From Mesorhizobium sp. 131-2-1 (GTDB taxonomy: Bacteria; Pseudomonadota; Alphaproteobacteria; Rhizobiales; Rhizobiaceae), in the NCBI RefSeq assembly GCF_016756535.1, contig NZ_AP023247.1, forward strand, positions 5,580,501 to 5,644,500: 64,000 nt of DNA, given 5' to 3'. The number at the start of each line of letters is the position of its first letter. Positions within the stretch are counted from its first letter, which is position 1. Positions 17,423 to 25,913 of this stretch are shown here, in pieces. The position numbers and the translations under genes were made by a program. The notes beneath the pieces were generated by a model. That model made no database searches and was not told the origin of the DNA. It was given only the letters and a program-made list of their open reading frames with translations.

Positions 17423-18583
17423 ATGCTATCCGATCAGACACTACCCGTTGTCCGCGTGAAGGATTCGACCATGGCTTATCGGGAGGCAGGTGAGGCCGGC
17501 TTGCCGGTGGCCCTATTTCTCCACGGCAACCCAACATCGTCCTTCATTTGGCGGCACATCCTTCCGATCGTGGCCAGATCGGCGCGCTGCATCGCGCCTG
17601 ACCTGATCGGGTTCGGCCAATCCGGCAAGCCCGAAATCAGCTATCGGTTCTCCGATCACGTGGCCTATCTCGATGCATTCCTCGAGGCCATGGGGATCGA
17701 GGCCGCCTACATCGTCGCTCAGGATTGGGGCACCGCCCTGGCCTTCGAATTGGCAGCGCGGCGACCCGACATTGTGAAGGGAATGGCTTTCATGGAGTTT
17801 ATCCGGCCAGTCCCGACATGGAACGATTTCCACCAGAGCGAGGTCGCGCGGGAGACTTTCAGAAAGCTTCGCACGCCGGGAATCGGCGAGGAGATGATCC
17901 TTGGACAGAACATGTTCGTCGAGCGCGTGCTTCCTGGATCTGTGCAGCGCGGGCTGAACTCGGACGAGATGGATGTCTACCGTGCCCCCTTTGCCACGCC
18001 CAAGTCGCGCACCCCGACCTGGCGCTTTCCGAACGAACTGCCGATTGCGGGCGAACCAGCAGACGTCTGGCAGACGCTGGACAGGGCACACGCCGCGTTG
18101 CGGGTATCGGATTATCCGAAGGTGCTGTTTGCCGGCAGCCCGGGCGCTCTCGTTTCGCCCAGCTATGCCGAGGCGTTTGCCGCTGGGCTCAGGAACTGCC
18201 GTTTGATCAAACTGAACTCGGGCCTGCACTACCTTCAGGAAGATGAACCCGAAGCAATCGCCGCCGGCGTCATTGACCTGATCGTGGATGCCGAGCACGC
18301 AGCCGGCCCGGGAAAAGCAGAAGCCGAGCCCCGTGAGCGGGTCACGATCATGTATTGCGGGCCTTGCGGATATGAGAGCCGCGCCACCCGCGCCGCCAAG
18401 CGCTTGACTGATGAACTCGGCCTCCCCGTGGATTTGATCGTTGGCAAAGGGGGCGTATTCCAGGTCGCGGTGGCCGGTCAGGTCGTGACGTCGAGGCGGA
18501 AGGGATACTTTCCCGACGACGCTGACATCGTGCGCGCGGTAAATGAAGCTCTCCAACGGCGTCACGAGACCGACCAGGGGTAG
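17423..18583 (+). CDS. Haloalkane dehalogenase-like alpha/beta hydrolase fused to a C-terminal Rdx/SelW-like thioredoxin-fold domain
   Basis: This 386-residue protein has two parts. Residues 1-290 are an alpha/beta hydrolase of the haloalkane dehalogenase type: HGNPTSS with halide-binding Asn36, nucleophile Asp101 followed by Trp102 in QDWGTA, acid Glu125 in FMEF and base His269 in GLHYLQED. Residues 305-380 look like a selenoprotein W/Rdx domain, with CGPC (Cys312, Cys315) after a beta strand. It also has a GGVFQVAVAGQVVTSRRKGYFP segment matching the family G-F-V and FP features, and Cys rather than Sec. ATG 17423 has GGAGG five bases upstream; a GTG 12 bases earlier is less likely. The TetR gene and operator suggest inducible expression. 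Dehalogenase activity is inferred from residues, not shown. The fusion is unusual to me. Confidence 0.82.
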   Translation: MLSDQTLPVVRVKDSTMAYREAGEAGLPVALFLHGNPTSSFIWRHILPIVARSARCIAPDLIGFGQSGKPEISYRFSDHVAYLDAFLEAMGIEAAYIVAQDWGTALAFELAARRPDIVKGMAFMEFIRPVPTWNDFHQSEVARETFRKLRTPGIGEEMILGQNMFVERVLPGSVQRGLNSDEMDVYRAPFATPKSRTPTWRFPNELPIAGEPADVWQTLDRAHAALRVSDYPKVLFAGSPGALVSPSYAEAFAAGLRNCRLIKLNSGLHYLQEDEPEAIAAGVIDLIVDAEHAAGPGKAEAEPRERVTIMYCGPCGYESRATRAAKRLTDELGLPVDLIVGKGGVFQVAVAGQVVTSRRKGYFPDDADIVRAVNEALQRRHETDQG

Positions 18584-18790
18584 GATCGCGGTCGCCTCGA
18601 AATCGATAAGGTAGCCGGGATTGGCGGAGACAATGGCCGTGGTCATGGTCGGAGGATGCGCCAGGCTGCCGGCGCGCGTCATCCAGGCGCCGAATGCAGC
18701 TTTGAGGTCGGCGTCACCGCGAAGAGGCCGCGCGGACAAGATTTTCGAGCTTACGTCCTGCGGCTTCCAGCACGAAGCGGGCCCGGTATT
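18575..18790 (-). pseudogene. Remnant of a RidA-family (enamine deaminase-like) gene, truncated and frameshifted
   Basis: On the minus strand, 18790-18740 reads ARFVLEAAGRKLENLVRA in one frame. The match then continues in another frame as GDADLKAAFGAWM, PPTMTTAIVS and YLIDFEATAIL. In intact RidA proteins these are consecutive (L-AAG-L--VV, then D---F---M, then P-R-T and IEI-A-A). The N-terminal third is absent, cut by the end of the dehydrogenase gene, and a frame change lies near 18740. It is therefore a decayed fragment. It sits between two converging genes, suggesting a past deletion or insertion there. Confidence 0.6.
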
Positions 18791-19806
18791 TAGCCCAGAC
18801 TGACCACAACCTTGCCGAACGGCCCGCGCCGCTGGTGCTCGAACGCCTCGTGGACCGCCTCGAACGGGTAGACGGCATCGATCACCGGTCTGATGCTTAG
18901 CGCCTCGATTGCCGCGTTCATGCGCTCGAACTGCCGCCGCGAGCCCGTGGCGATGCCCTGAAGTGTGATGCGGTTGCGCGTGAGCACCGGCGTCGGCACG
19001 GACAGCTCGGTACCCGCAAGCTGGCCGATGAGGGATACTCGCCCGCCGGCTGCCACTGTCTCGATCGATTGCCGCAGATTGGCGGCGCCGATCAGCTCCA
19101 GTACATGGTCGACCCCGCGCCCGCCCGTAAGCGTCCGCACTTGTGCGGTCCAGTCGGGGTTGGCGCTGGTATCGACGCAGAGCTTTGCCCCTAGCATCCG
19201 CGCGCGTTCGAGCTTGTCGGCATGGCGCGACAGCAGGATAGGGACTTGCCCGAAAGCCAACGCGAATTGCAGCGCAAATAGTGCCACGCCGCCGGTTCCT
19301 TCGATGAGCACAGTCGTGCCCGGTCGCGATTGGCCGGACTCGACCATGGCCGACCAGGCGGTGAGCGCCGCGATCGGCAAAGTCGCGGCCTCCTGGTCGC
19401 TGAGTGAACCCGGCGCCATCACCGCCGCGTCCTCACCGAACACCACATGGCGCGCCAGCACGCCAGGCAGCGATATCCCCAGTGTCTGCTTGTGAAGCAC
19501 TGGCGGCCCGTCACCGTCGGCCCAATCGGCAATCACCTGCCCCAACACGCGATCGCCGACGCGGAAGCGCGTCACTTCGGGCCCGATTGCGACCACCTCG
19601 CCCACTGCGTCCGACGCCGGCACGAAGGGCAGCGACATCACCGGCAGCTTGCCATCGATCAACAGCAGGTCCTTGAAGTTGAGCGCCACCGCGCGCACCG
19701 CGACCAATAGCGCGCGCCGGCCGAGCGACGGCAACGGCACCGCCTCGCGCACCAGCTTGTCGAGCCCGAACCCGGTCATGCGCCAGGCCTCAGTCACGTC
19801 ACCCAT
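18790..19806 (-). CDS. Zinc-independent alcohol dehydrogenase / quinone oxidoreductase-like MDR protein
   Basis: This 338-residue medium-chain dehydrogenase/reductase has a GroES-like N-terminal domain (VALNFKDLLLIDGKLPV, VPASDAVGEVVAIGPEVTRFRVGDRV). Its Rossmann domain binds NAD(P)H (EGTGGVALFALQFALAFG near 165-185), followed by GGRGVDHVLELIG. The catalytic zinc cysteine is replaced by an FKD-type motif, as in quinone reductase-like members. The ATG has GGAGAA six bases upstream. It is divergent from a LysR regulator whose frame begins almost at once, so the pair is likely linked in regulation. The substrate is unknown. Confidence 0.88.
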   Translation of the reverse strand: MGDVTEAWRMTGFGLDKLVREAVPLPSLGRRALLVAVRAVALNFKDLLLIDGKLPVMSLPFVPASDAVGEVVAIGPEVTRFRVGDRVLGQVIADWADGDGPPVLHKQTLGISLPGVLARHVVFGEDAAVMAPGSLSDQEAATLPIAALTAWSAMVESGQSRPGTTVLIEGTGGVALFALQFALAFGQVPILLSRHADKLERARMLGAKLCVDTSANPDWTAQVRTLTGGRGVDHVLELIGAANLRQSIETVAAGGRVSLIGQLAGTELSVPTPVLTRNRITLQGIATGSRRQFERMNAAIEALSIRPVIDAVYPFEAVHEAFEHQRRGPFGKVVVSLG

Positions 19807-19817
19807 TTCGCTTCTCC

Positions 19818-20717
19818 ATAGCTGGCAGCCTTGAAGGTGCCCTCGCCTTTGTCCAAGCCGTCGATGCGGGCAGCTTTACTGCAGCTGCGGCGCGGCTGCG
19901 GCTGACCAAATCGGCCGTCGGTCGCAAGGTGCTGCAACTCGAGCAGCGGCTGGGCGTGCGGCTGCTCAACCGGACAACTCGCCGCTTGAGCCTGACGGCG
20001 GACGGCGAGATCTACTACGAGGCCTGCCGGCGCGCGCTTTGGGGGCTCAGCGAGGCACAGGACGTCATCGCTGCAGGACGGCAGGCGCCGGCGGGCGTGG
20101 TGAGGCTCGCTCTGCCGCTCGCCTTTGGCCGCCGCTGGGTGGCGCCGGTGCTGTTCGGGCTTGCCAAGGACCACCCGGCGCTTCGGCTCGAGATCGGCTT
20201 CGATGACCACCGCACCGACCTTGTCGACGACGGCATAGACCTCGCCGTGCGCCTCGGCCCTCTCGAAGACAATGCCTCACTGACCACCCGACGGCTGGGC
20301 ACGCAGCGCTCGCTGTTGTGCGCCAGCCCGGCCTACCTGGCGACTGCCGGAGCACCCGCCGATATCCCGGGGCTGACCCAGCATGCGCTGCTGGTCTACG
20401 GCCGGCGCGACTTCATCAACCCATGGCCACTGCCCGATGGCGACGGAACCATGCTCTACCAGCCGCAAGCCAGGCTGATGATCGGCGACGGCGATGCGCT
20501 GTTGCAGGCGGCGGTCGCCGGCTGCGGCATTGCCTTCCTGCCCGACTGGCTCGCGCGCAACAGCCTGCGTCTCGGCGAGCTGGTGCCGGTGCTGATGAGC
20601 TCGGCTGTGGACACCGCGCCCATCCACCTGCTGTGGAGCGCCGGCCGCGTCGTGCCGCCGCGCATGCGGGTGATCATCGACGCGTTGGTCGCCCACGCCG
20701 CTTTGCTGCACGAGTAG
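19818..20717 (+). CDS. LysR-family transcriptional regulator; start codon not recognisable
   Basis: From 19827 the frame reads GSLEGALAFVQAVDAGSFTAAAARLRLTKSAVGRKVLQLEQRLGV, a complete LysR helix-turn-helix, followed by a normal LysR effector domain to the stop at 20717. The first usable start (GTG, 19929) would remove most of the DNA-binding domain. No ATG, GTG or TTG exists upstream in frame; the codon where the family start is expected is ATA (19818). No ribosome site is visible, and only 11 bases separate it from the divergent dehydrogenase start. Either a rare ATA start is used or the start codon was lost by mutation. The coordinates begin at that ATA. Confidence 0.75.
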   Translation: MAGSLEGALAFVQAVDAGSFTAAAARLRLTKSAVGRKVLQLEQRLGVRLLNRTTRRLSLTADGEIYYEACRRALWGLSEAQDVIAAGRQAPAGVVRLALPLAFGRRWVAPVLFGLAKDHPALRLEIGFDDHRTDLVDDGIDLAVRLGPLEDNASLTTRRLGTQRSLLCASPAYLATAGAPADIPGLTQHALLVYGRRDFINPWPLPDGDGTMLYQPQARLMIGDGDALLQAAVAGCGIAFLPDWLARNSLRLGELVPVLMSSAVDTAPIHLLWSAGRVVPPRMRVIIDALVAHAALLHE

Positions 20718-20747
20718 TCATGAGCTGTCGCTACACGCAGGTTCGGA

Positions 20748-21644
20748 TCAGATTTCCAGATCGTCGATGATGCGGGAGAGCGTCGAGCGGCCAAGCGCAC
20801 TCATGGCGGGGTTGGTGTTCCGGTAATACCAGACCAGACCCATGGCCTGCTGGAAGGCCCATGCCGCTCCGCGCTGCCACTCGACTTCGCTTGATCCAAG
20901 ATGGCTACGCATGGTTTCGCGCCGACTGCGATCAAAAAGATGCCATGCGGCAACAAGATCCAAGGCCGGGTCGGCCGGTCCGAAGCTGCCACTGTCGAGC
21001 ACACCGACAAGGCGGCCCCCCCGCACGAGGAGATTGGCCGGAATAAGATCGCGGTGGCTCATAACGTCGGGGCCGGACAGCGGCAGTTCGCGCAGCCGAG
21101 CCCAAATGCGACGGAGCCGAGACACGTCCAGGAGGCCCTCGCTGTTCTTGAAACAGATCGACATCCAGTCGTCGTGGTCAGGAAGACTGCCGCCCCTCCC
21201 TTGCCCGTCAAAACGACGGCCATGCGTGTTCGCTGCTCGTAGCGACGCAATCAGCTTGGCAATGTCGAGTGCGAAGTTCGTGGAAGCAGCAAGCCCATCG
21301 TGCGTGGCAACGTCACCTTCTATCCAGCTCTGCATTGCCCAAGGCAACGGATAGAGCCGACCCGGTTGACCAAGCCCGATCGGTCGAGGACAGGCAAACG
21401 GAGAGTGCGCAGCAAACTCCGTCATGGCCGCTGCTTCGTTGCGTAGCATACTGGCGCACTTGGCTGGCTCCATTGCGCGCAGGGGGAATCTTGCCGCTAC
21501 ACTCGATCCAACCCTGAAGATTGCATTGACCGTACCGATCACGCCAAGCTGCGCGATCCGCTCGTGGCGATACTCTGGGAACTGGTCGAAGATCATCTCG
21601 CGAACGATATCCGCGTCGATATGGACCTGGTCCGAGTGCATCAT
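20748..21644 (-). CDS. Aminoglycoside phosphotransferase (APH)-family kinase-like protein
   Basis: This protein of about 298 residues has the APH/choline kinase fold. The Brenner motif VMSHRDLIPANLLV carries the catalytic Asp and the metal-binding Asn, and the DFG-like aspartate is in GVLDSGSFGPADPALDL. An N-lobe is present, but the ATP lysine is not obvious. A GTG at 21686 extends the frame. ATG 21644 is preferred because AAGGAG lies about eleven bases upstream. Related proteins phosphorylate antibiotics, sugars, amines or macrolides; nothing here indicates which. It converges on the LysR gene. Confidence 0.82.
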   Translation of the reverse strand: MMHSDQVHIDADIVREMIFDQFPEYRHERIAQLGVIGTVNAIFRVGSSVAARFPLRAMEPAKCASMLRNEAAAMTEFAAHSPFACPRPIGLGQPGRLYPLPWAMQSWIEGDVATHDGLAASTNFALDIAKLIASLRAANTHGRRFDGQGRGGSLPDHDDWMSICFKNSEGLLDVSRLRRIWARLRELPLSGPDVMSHRDLIPANLLVRGGRLVGVLDSGSFGPADPALDLVAAWHLFDRSRRETMRSHLGSSEVEWQRGAAWAFQQAMGLVWYYRNTNPAMSALGRSTLSRIIDDLEI

Positions 21645-22558
21645 CGTGCCGATGTCTCCTTGCATGCTGCCGGGCTGCGCCGCCACTCTACCGTGTCCGA
21701 ACCGGCTGAATGCGCGTTGACGGCGTGCTGCGCGAACAGAACCTGTTCGGACCTGCTGGAACTAGCCTATTTGCACGCCATAGTGCGTCATACCCTCCGT
21801 GGGGCCAAACGGGATTTACTTCCGAAGCAACGACATGTCTGATCAGCCAAAACGGTCAGGAAGGAGCGCAGGAACGCTAAATGACATCTGGTGCGCACTG
21901 AAAAGAGAGGGCAAAAGGCCTGCCGAACGTCTCCACTGATGCCGCTTTCCCCTACTCCCACTCGATTGTTTAAAACCCATCTAGGCCATTGATCTAGCTG
22001 GGTCTTTTCTTGTTTGCGGCGTACAACGCCGGCCTATGGGTCGTCAAAAAACTAAGCTTATGATTTTAAAGGGAAAATCGCCGCAGAAGATACTTTTGAG
22101 GTTTCACCAACGACGGCGCGACGTGGCCCGTCTCGCAAAGTACCGTCATCGCTCGAACCAGGGCATTTCTTCGTTGCAAATCAATGGTCATAGCGGGCCC
22201 CGAGGATGCGTATAGCCCATTGATTTCGTTGACTTTTTCGTGGGCCAAAATCAGAAATCTTCCCGTATCGTTTCGCACGGTCCCGCGCCTGATCATTGTC
22301 GGTCGACTTTGCTCTCGATCAATGAATGCCCGGTTCGAACTGGTAGGCTTGCGGGCATCAACCGAAGGGGTATCTGGAAGACAGAAGCGGCAAAGAACGA
22401 CTATCGATAGGCCAGAACATAGACGATGCTCCCTTTCTAGTTCTTCCGACGAATTGACCGCGGAACGATTGAAAGCGGAAAATCAGGCGCAATGCTAACG
22501 TAGCCCTGTCTTGCAGCTGACCTGGTCCAGGAAAGAGTGAGGGAATTGGGAGGATACC
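21645..22558. other. Non-coding stretch of about 0.9 kb containing repeat copy 1
   Basis: No convincing gene is seen. The stretch is AT-richer than its neighbours and includes the 250-bp repeat described separately. A minus-strand frame of about 76 codons (22296-22066) overlaps the repeat and ends in KYLLRRFSL; a similar ending occurs at repeat copy 3. It may be a remnant but does not resemble a known protein. The right-hand part presumably holds the promoter of the AcoR-like gene. Confidence 0.6.
21904..22155 (+). repeat. Dispersed repeat copy 1 (direct repeat with copy 2), contains guaA-3'-end-like core
   Basis: This 252-base segment is largely the same as 49340-49630. Shared landmarks in order are CCTGCCGAACGT, CTACTCCCACTCGATTGT (21952-21969), TTGATCTAGCTGGGT, CGTCAAAAA, GATTTTAAAGGGAAAATCGC, GGTTTCACCAAC and AGTACCGTCA. 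About 45 bases present in copies 2 and 3 are missing here. The core, on the minus strand, reads ACA-ATC-GAG-TGG-GAG-TAG, i.e. TIEWE-stop, the usual C-terminus of GMP synthase, but no guaA gene is attached. Confidence 0.8.
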
Positions 22559-23527
22559 ATGGGCGAGGATCTATCCGGTCATCATGCCGACCGCATTCAG
22601 GCCGCGATCGCTTCAGACGCGGCGGCGAAATCCGCGCTGGTTGCCTCCTGGCGGCGGTCTTCCAGTTTGCACCGGCTCGATCCAGCCGATCGCAGCCCTC
22701 CCCGCTATCTGACGGAAGCTGAACTGGGAGAAGCCCGGCAACGTGTCGAACCGCTCATCCGGGCTGCCCAATCGAGTCTCGACCGTCTCTATCTCGCGGT
22801 AGGCGGCGTCGGGTGCTGCGTCCTGCTCGCCGACCGTAACGGCGTGCCGATCGAACGGCGCGGCGCGCTTGTCGATGACGAGACGTTTCATTCCTGGGGT
22901 CTTTGGACTGGATCCGTCTGGAACGAAGAGAGCCAGGGTACCAACGGCATCGGCACCTGTCTGGTTGAGCAGCGTGCCCTGACAATCCACCGCGACCAGC
23001 ATTTTCACACCCGCAACACGGAGCTGAGCTGCACCACTGCTCCGATCTACGATCATGAGGGGAATCTTGTAGCCGCGCTCGACGTCTCCTCCTGCCGGGC
23101 CGATCTGACCGAAGGCTTCGCCAATCTCATATCGGTGGCCGTGATCGACGCGGCGCGCCGGATCGAGGCGGAGAACTTCAAGATGGCATTCCCGAAGGCG
23201 CGTATTCTGCTGGCGCCGGTGAGCGACAAAGGTTCCGGCGCGCTGATCGCCGTCGACGCCGACGACCTTGTGGTCGGCGCGACCCGCTCGGCCCGGCTGG
23301 CGCTTGGCATTACACAACAGTGTCTCGACAAGCCGATGCCTGCGACCGATCTGCTCGGCTGGGGCGAGAGCGGCCCCGAAGTCCTCGCCGAGGCGGAGCG
23401 CGGGGTCCTGCAGCGGGCGCTGGCGCGCGCAGACGGAAATGTCTCGGCGGCGGCTCAGGCGCTTGGCATCAGCCGCGCAACGCTTCATCGGAAGCTCAAC
23501 CGGCTGGATGTTCACCGGTCTCACTGA
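22559..23527 (+). CDS. AcoR-like regulator: GAF domain plus Fis-type helix-turn-helix, without AAA+ domain
   Basis: This 322-residue protein resembles acetoin/aldehyde catabolism activators of the AcoR type in its N-terminal 200 residues (ASWRRS, then a GAF domain with NGIGTCL, HRDQHFHTRN and LSCTTAPIYDHEGNLVAALDVSS). It has a C-terminal Fis helix-turn-helix (RALARADGNVSAAAQALGISRATLHRKLNRL). The central sigma-54 AAA+ domain (GAFTGA, Walker motifs) that AcoR has between these is absent, so it cannot open sigma-54 promoters alone. The start ATG has a strong GGGAGGA site. It directly precedes the aldehyde dehydrogenase gene and probably binds the palindrome in the 149-base gap. Confidence 0.82.
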   Translation: MGEDLSGHHADRIQAAIASDAAAKSALVASWRRSSSLHRLDPADRSPPRYLTEAELGEARQRVEPLIRAAQSSLDRLYLAVGGVGCCVLLADRNGVPIERRGALVDDETFHSWGLWTGSVWNEESQGTNGIGTCLVEQRALTIHRDQHFHTRNTELSCTTAPIYDHEGNLVAALDVSSCRADLTEGFANLISVAVIDAARRIEAENFKMAFPKARILLAPVSDKGSGALIAVDADDLVVGATRSARLALGITQQCLDKPMPATDLLGWGESGPEVLAEAERGVLQRALARADGNVSAAAQALGISRATLHRKLNRLDVHRSH

Positions 23528-23550
23528 CCTTTTTCGTATCCCCGCCTGAC

Positions 23551-23568
23551 TGTCGCAATTCTGCGACA
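23551..23568. promoter_or_regulatory. Palindromic operator upstream of aldA
   Basis: TGTCGCA-ATTC-TGCGACA has perfect 7-bp arms and lies 109 bases before the aldehyde dehydrogenase ATG. TGTCGC/GCGACA dyads are the kind of site bound by Fis-type helix-turn-helix activators of alcohol and aldehyde genes, so the AcoR-like protein encoded immediately upstream is the obvious candidate. No clear -24/-12 sigma-54 promoter is seen nearby; TATATT at 23613-23618 could be a -10 box. Confidence 0.6.
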
Positions 23569-23676
23569 CATCCCGCCCGCCCGCTGTCCCCGGGGCGATG
23601 ACATTGGCCGTATATATTAGCAAGTCTCTCTTCCGAAGCGTCGCATCCCGCGACGTCACCTTTGGGAGGAAGACAC

Positions 23677-25194
23677 ATGAACAAGGTTGAATTCTCACGC
23701 TCGGTCAAAGCGCCCTTCAACAAGCGCTACGGCAATTTCATCGGCGGCAAATGGACTGAGCCGCGCGCCGGCCGCTACTTCGAGAACCACTCGCCGGTGA
23801 ACGGTCAGTTGCTGTGCGAGGTGGCGCGCTCGGATGCCCAGGACATCGAGGCGGCCCTGGACGCGGCCCATGCCGCCAAGGATGCCTGGGGGCGCACCAG
23901 TGTTGCCGAGCGGTCGCTCATCCTCAACCGCATCGCCGACCGCATGGAGGAAAACCTCGATCTCCTCGCCTGTGCCGAAACCTGGGACAACGGCAAGCCG
24001 ATCCGCGAAACGACAGCCGCCGACCTGCCTCTGGCCATCGACCATTTCCGCTATTTCGCCGGCGCGGTGCGCGGCCAGGAAGGCAGCCTTTCCCAGATCG
24101 ACGACGACACCGTCGCCTATCACTTCCATGAGCCGCTCGGCGTGGTCGGCCAGATCATCCCCTGGAACTTCCCGCTGCTGATGGCGTGCTGGAAGCTTGC
24201 TCCAGCGCTTGCGGCCGGAAACTGCGTCGTGCTGAAGCCTGCCGAGCAGACCCCGGCCGCCATCCTGCTATGGGCCGATCTTATCGGCGATCTGCTGCCG
24301 CCGGGCGTCCTCAACATCGTCAACGGCTTTGGTCTCGAGGCGGGCAAGCCGCTCGCGTCGTCGCCGCGCATTGCCAAGATCGCCTTCACCGGGGAGACCA
24401 CGACGGGCCGGCTGATCATGCAATATGCCAGCCAGAACCTCATTCCCGTCACGCTGGAACTGGGTGGCAAATCGCCAAACATCTTCTTCAAGGACGTTGT
24501 CGCCGAGGACGACGACTTCTTCGACAAGGCTATCGAAGGCTTCGTCATGTTCGCGCTGAACCAGGGCGAGGTCTGCACCTGCCCGAGCCGCGCGCTCATC
24601 CATGAATCGATCTACGATACGTTCATGGAACGCGCCCTCAAGCGCGTCGAGGCGATCGTGCAGGGCGACCCGCTCGATCCCGCGACGATGATTGGCGCCC
24701 AGGCCTCGTCCGAGCAGTTGGAGAAGATCCTGTCCTACATCGACATCGGCCGCCAGGAGGGCGCGGAGGTGCTGACAGGTGGCGCACGCAATGTTCTGCC
24801 TGGTGATCTGGCGGGCGGCTATTACGTCAAGCCGACCGTGTTCAAGGGGCACAACAAGATGCGCATCTTCCAGGAGGAGATTTTTGGGCCGGTGGTTTCG
24901 GTCACGACCTTCAAGGACGACGACGAAGCGCTCAGTATTGCCAACGACACGCTGTACGGCCTCGGCGCCGGCGTCTGGACGCGCGACGGCAACCGTGCCT
25001 ACCGCTTCGGCCGCGCGATCCAGGCCGGCCGCGTCTGGACCAACTGCTACCACGCCTATCCCGCGCATGCGGCCTTCGGCGGCTACAAGCAGTCCGGCAT
25101 CGGCCGCGAGACACACAAGATGATGCTCGATCATTATCAGCAGACCAAGAACATGCTGGTCAGCTACAGCCCGAAGAAGCTCGGTTTCTTCTGA
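23677..25194 (+). CDS. NAD-dependent aldehyde dehydrogenase (acetaldehyde dehydrogenase, AldA/ExaC type)
   Basis: This 505-residue enzyme oxidises aldehydes to acids with NAD+. It has the coenzyme-site [32 protein letters not shown], the FTGETTTG loop, the general-base motif [11 protein letters not shown] and the catalytic cysteine in [11 protein letters not shown]. The last motif, with two close cysteines, is characteristic of the ExaC/AldA/AcoD subgroup that works on acetaldehyde and short aldehydes. ATG 23677 has GGGAGGA upstream. The AcoR-like regulator before it and DUF779 after it form the standard trio of this subgroup. A role in ethanol or acetaldehyde use is inferred. Confidence 0.92.
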   Translation: MNKVEFSRSVKAPFNKRYGNFIGGKWTEPRAGRYFENHSPVNGQLLCEVARSDAQDIEAALDAAHAAKDAWGRTSVAERSLILNRIADRMEENLDLLACAETWDNGKPIRETTAADLPLAIDHFRYFAGAVRGQEGSLSQIDDDTVAYHFHEPLGVVGQIIPWNFPLLMACWKLAPALAAGNCVVLKPAEQTPAAILLWADLIGDLLPPGVLNIVNGFGLEAGKPLASSPRIAKIAFTGETTTGRLIMQYASQNLIPVTLELGGKSPNIFFKDVVAEDDDFFDKAIEGFVMFALNQGEVCTCPSRALIHESIYDTFMERALKRVEAIVQGDPLDPATMIGAQASSEQLEKILSYIDIGRQEGAEVLTGGARNVLPGDLAGGYYVKPTVFKGHNKMRIFQEEIFGPVVSVTTFKDDDEALSIANDTLYGLGAGVWTRDGNRAYRFGRAIQAGRVWTNCYHAYPAHAAFGGYKQSGIGRETHKMMLDHYQQTKNMLVSYSPKKLGFF

Positions 25195-25260
25195 TAGCCT
25201 CATTGCCCATAGGCGCGGCTCCGCGAGGGGCCGCGCTCTGGATTGGAATCGGAAAAGTCC

Positions 25261-25599
25261 ATGCATGCGAAGGTCACGGCGACGCCGGCAGCGCTTGAAC
25301 TGATCGCGGAAATCGTTGCCGAGCACGGTCCGGTGCTGTTTCATCAATCCGGCGGCTGCTGCGACGGCTCTTCGCCGATGTGCTATCCGTGTGCCGGCTT
25401 CATGGTCGGCGACCAGGACGTGCTGCTCGGCCACATCGGCGACGCGCCGTTCTACATCGGCGCCTCGCAATTCGAGGTCTGGAAGCACACCGACCTCATT
25501 ATCGACGTTGTGCCCGGCCGCGGCGGCATGTTCTCGCTCGACAATGGGCTGGAGAAGCGGTTCCTGACGCGGTCGACGATCTGCGCCGTTCAGGCCTGA
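25261..25599 (+). CDS. DUF779 domain protein
   Basis: This 112-residue protein has the DUF779 hallmark HQSGGCCDGSSPMC (four close cysteines, counting the next one in YPCAGF) and a C-terminal SLDNGLEKRFLTRS. The family has no proven function but is very often encoded immediately downstream of acetaldehyde-type aldehyde dehydrogenases, as here (66 bases). The ATG at 25261 is chosen over an upstream frame extension. A GC-rich hairpin (about 25213-25238) lies in the gap after aldA without a T-run. Confidence 0.87.
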   Translation: MHAKVTATPAALELIAEIVAEHGPVLFHQSGGCCDGSSPMCYPCAGFMVGDQDVLLGHIGDAPFYIGASQFEVWKHTDLIIDVVPGRGGMFSLDNGLEKRFLTRSTICAVQA

Positions 25600-25697
25600 G
25601 AGGGTGTACTAGCTACGCTGCTTCTTCTTTGTCTTGGCGCAACGAGCATCCCGCAAAGCGGATGCAACATGTCCGCATCCAGACGCGGGCAAGTGCC

Positions 25698-25913
25698 ATG
25701 AAACACAAATTCAGCGACGATGCGACGATGGACGAAATCATGCACAAGTCGCCAGCGGCCATCCGGGTCGTGCTGCAGAACGGCATGCTTTGCGTCGGCT
25801 GCCCGATTGCTTCGTTCCACACCGTTTCCGACGCGGCACGAGAACACGATCTGAACGAGGAACAACTCAGCTGCGATTTGCAGGCTGCAATCGAGAGTTC
25901 TGACTCCGACTAG
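25698..25913 (+). CDS. DUF1858 domain protein (small redox-type cysteine protein)
   Basis: This 71-residue protein contains GMLCVGCPIASFHTVSDAAREH, the DUF1858 motif with a CxxC pair likely to be redox active or metal binding. Similar small proteins appear near nitrite/NO metabolism and hybrid-cluster protein genes. It converges on the nnrR gene with a 4-base overlap of stop codons. Its place at the edge of the nitrogen-oxide cluster suggests a link to NO stress, by inference. Confidence 0.83.
   Translation: MKHKFSDDATMDEIMHKSPAAIRVVLQNGMLCVGCPIASFHTVSDAAREHDLNEEQLSCDLQAAIESSDSD

Noticed and set aside
17513..18739. 408-codon minus-strand frame beginning in the RidA-like fragment
   Set aside because: Only its first 55 codons resemble RidA; the rest is antisense to the dehalogenase-like gene. 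Kept only as a pseudogene fragment.
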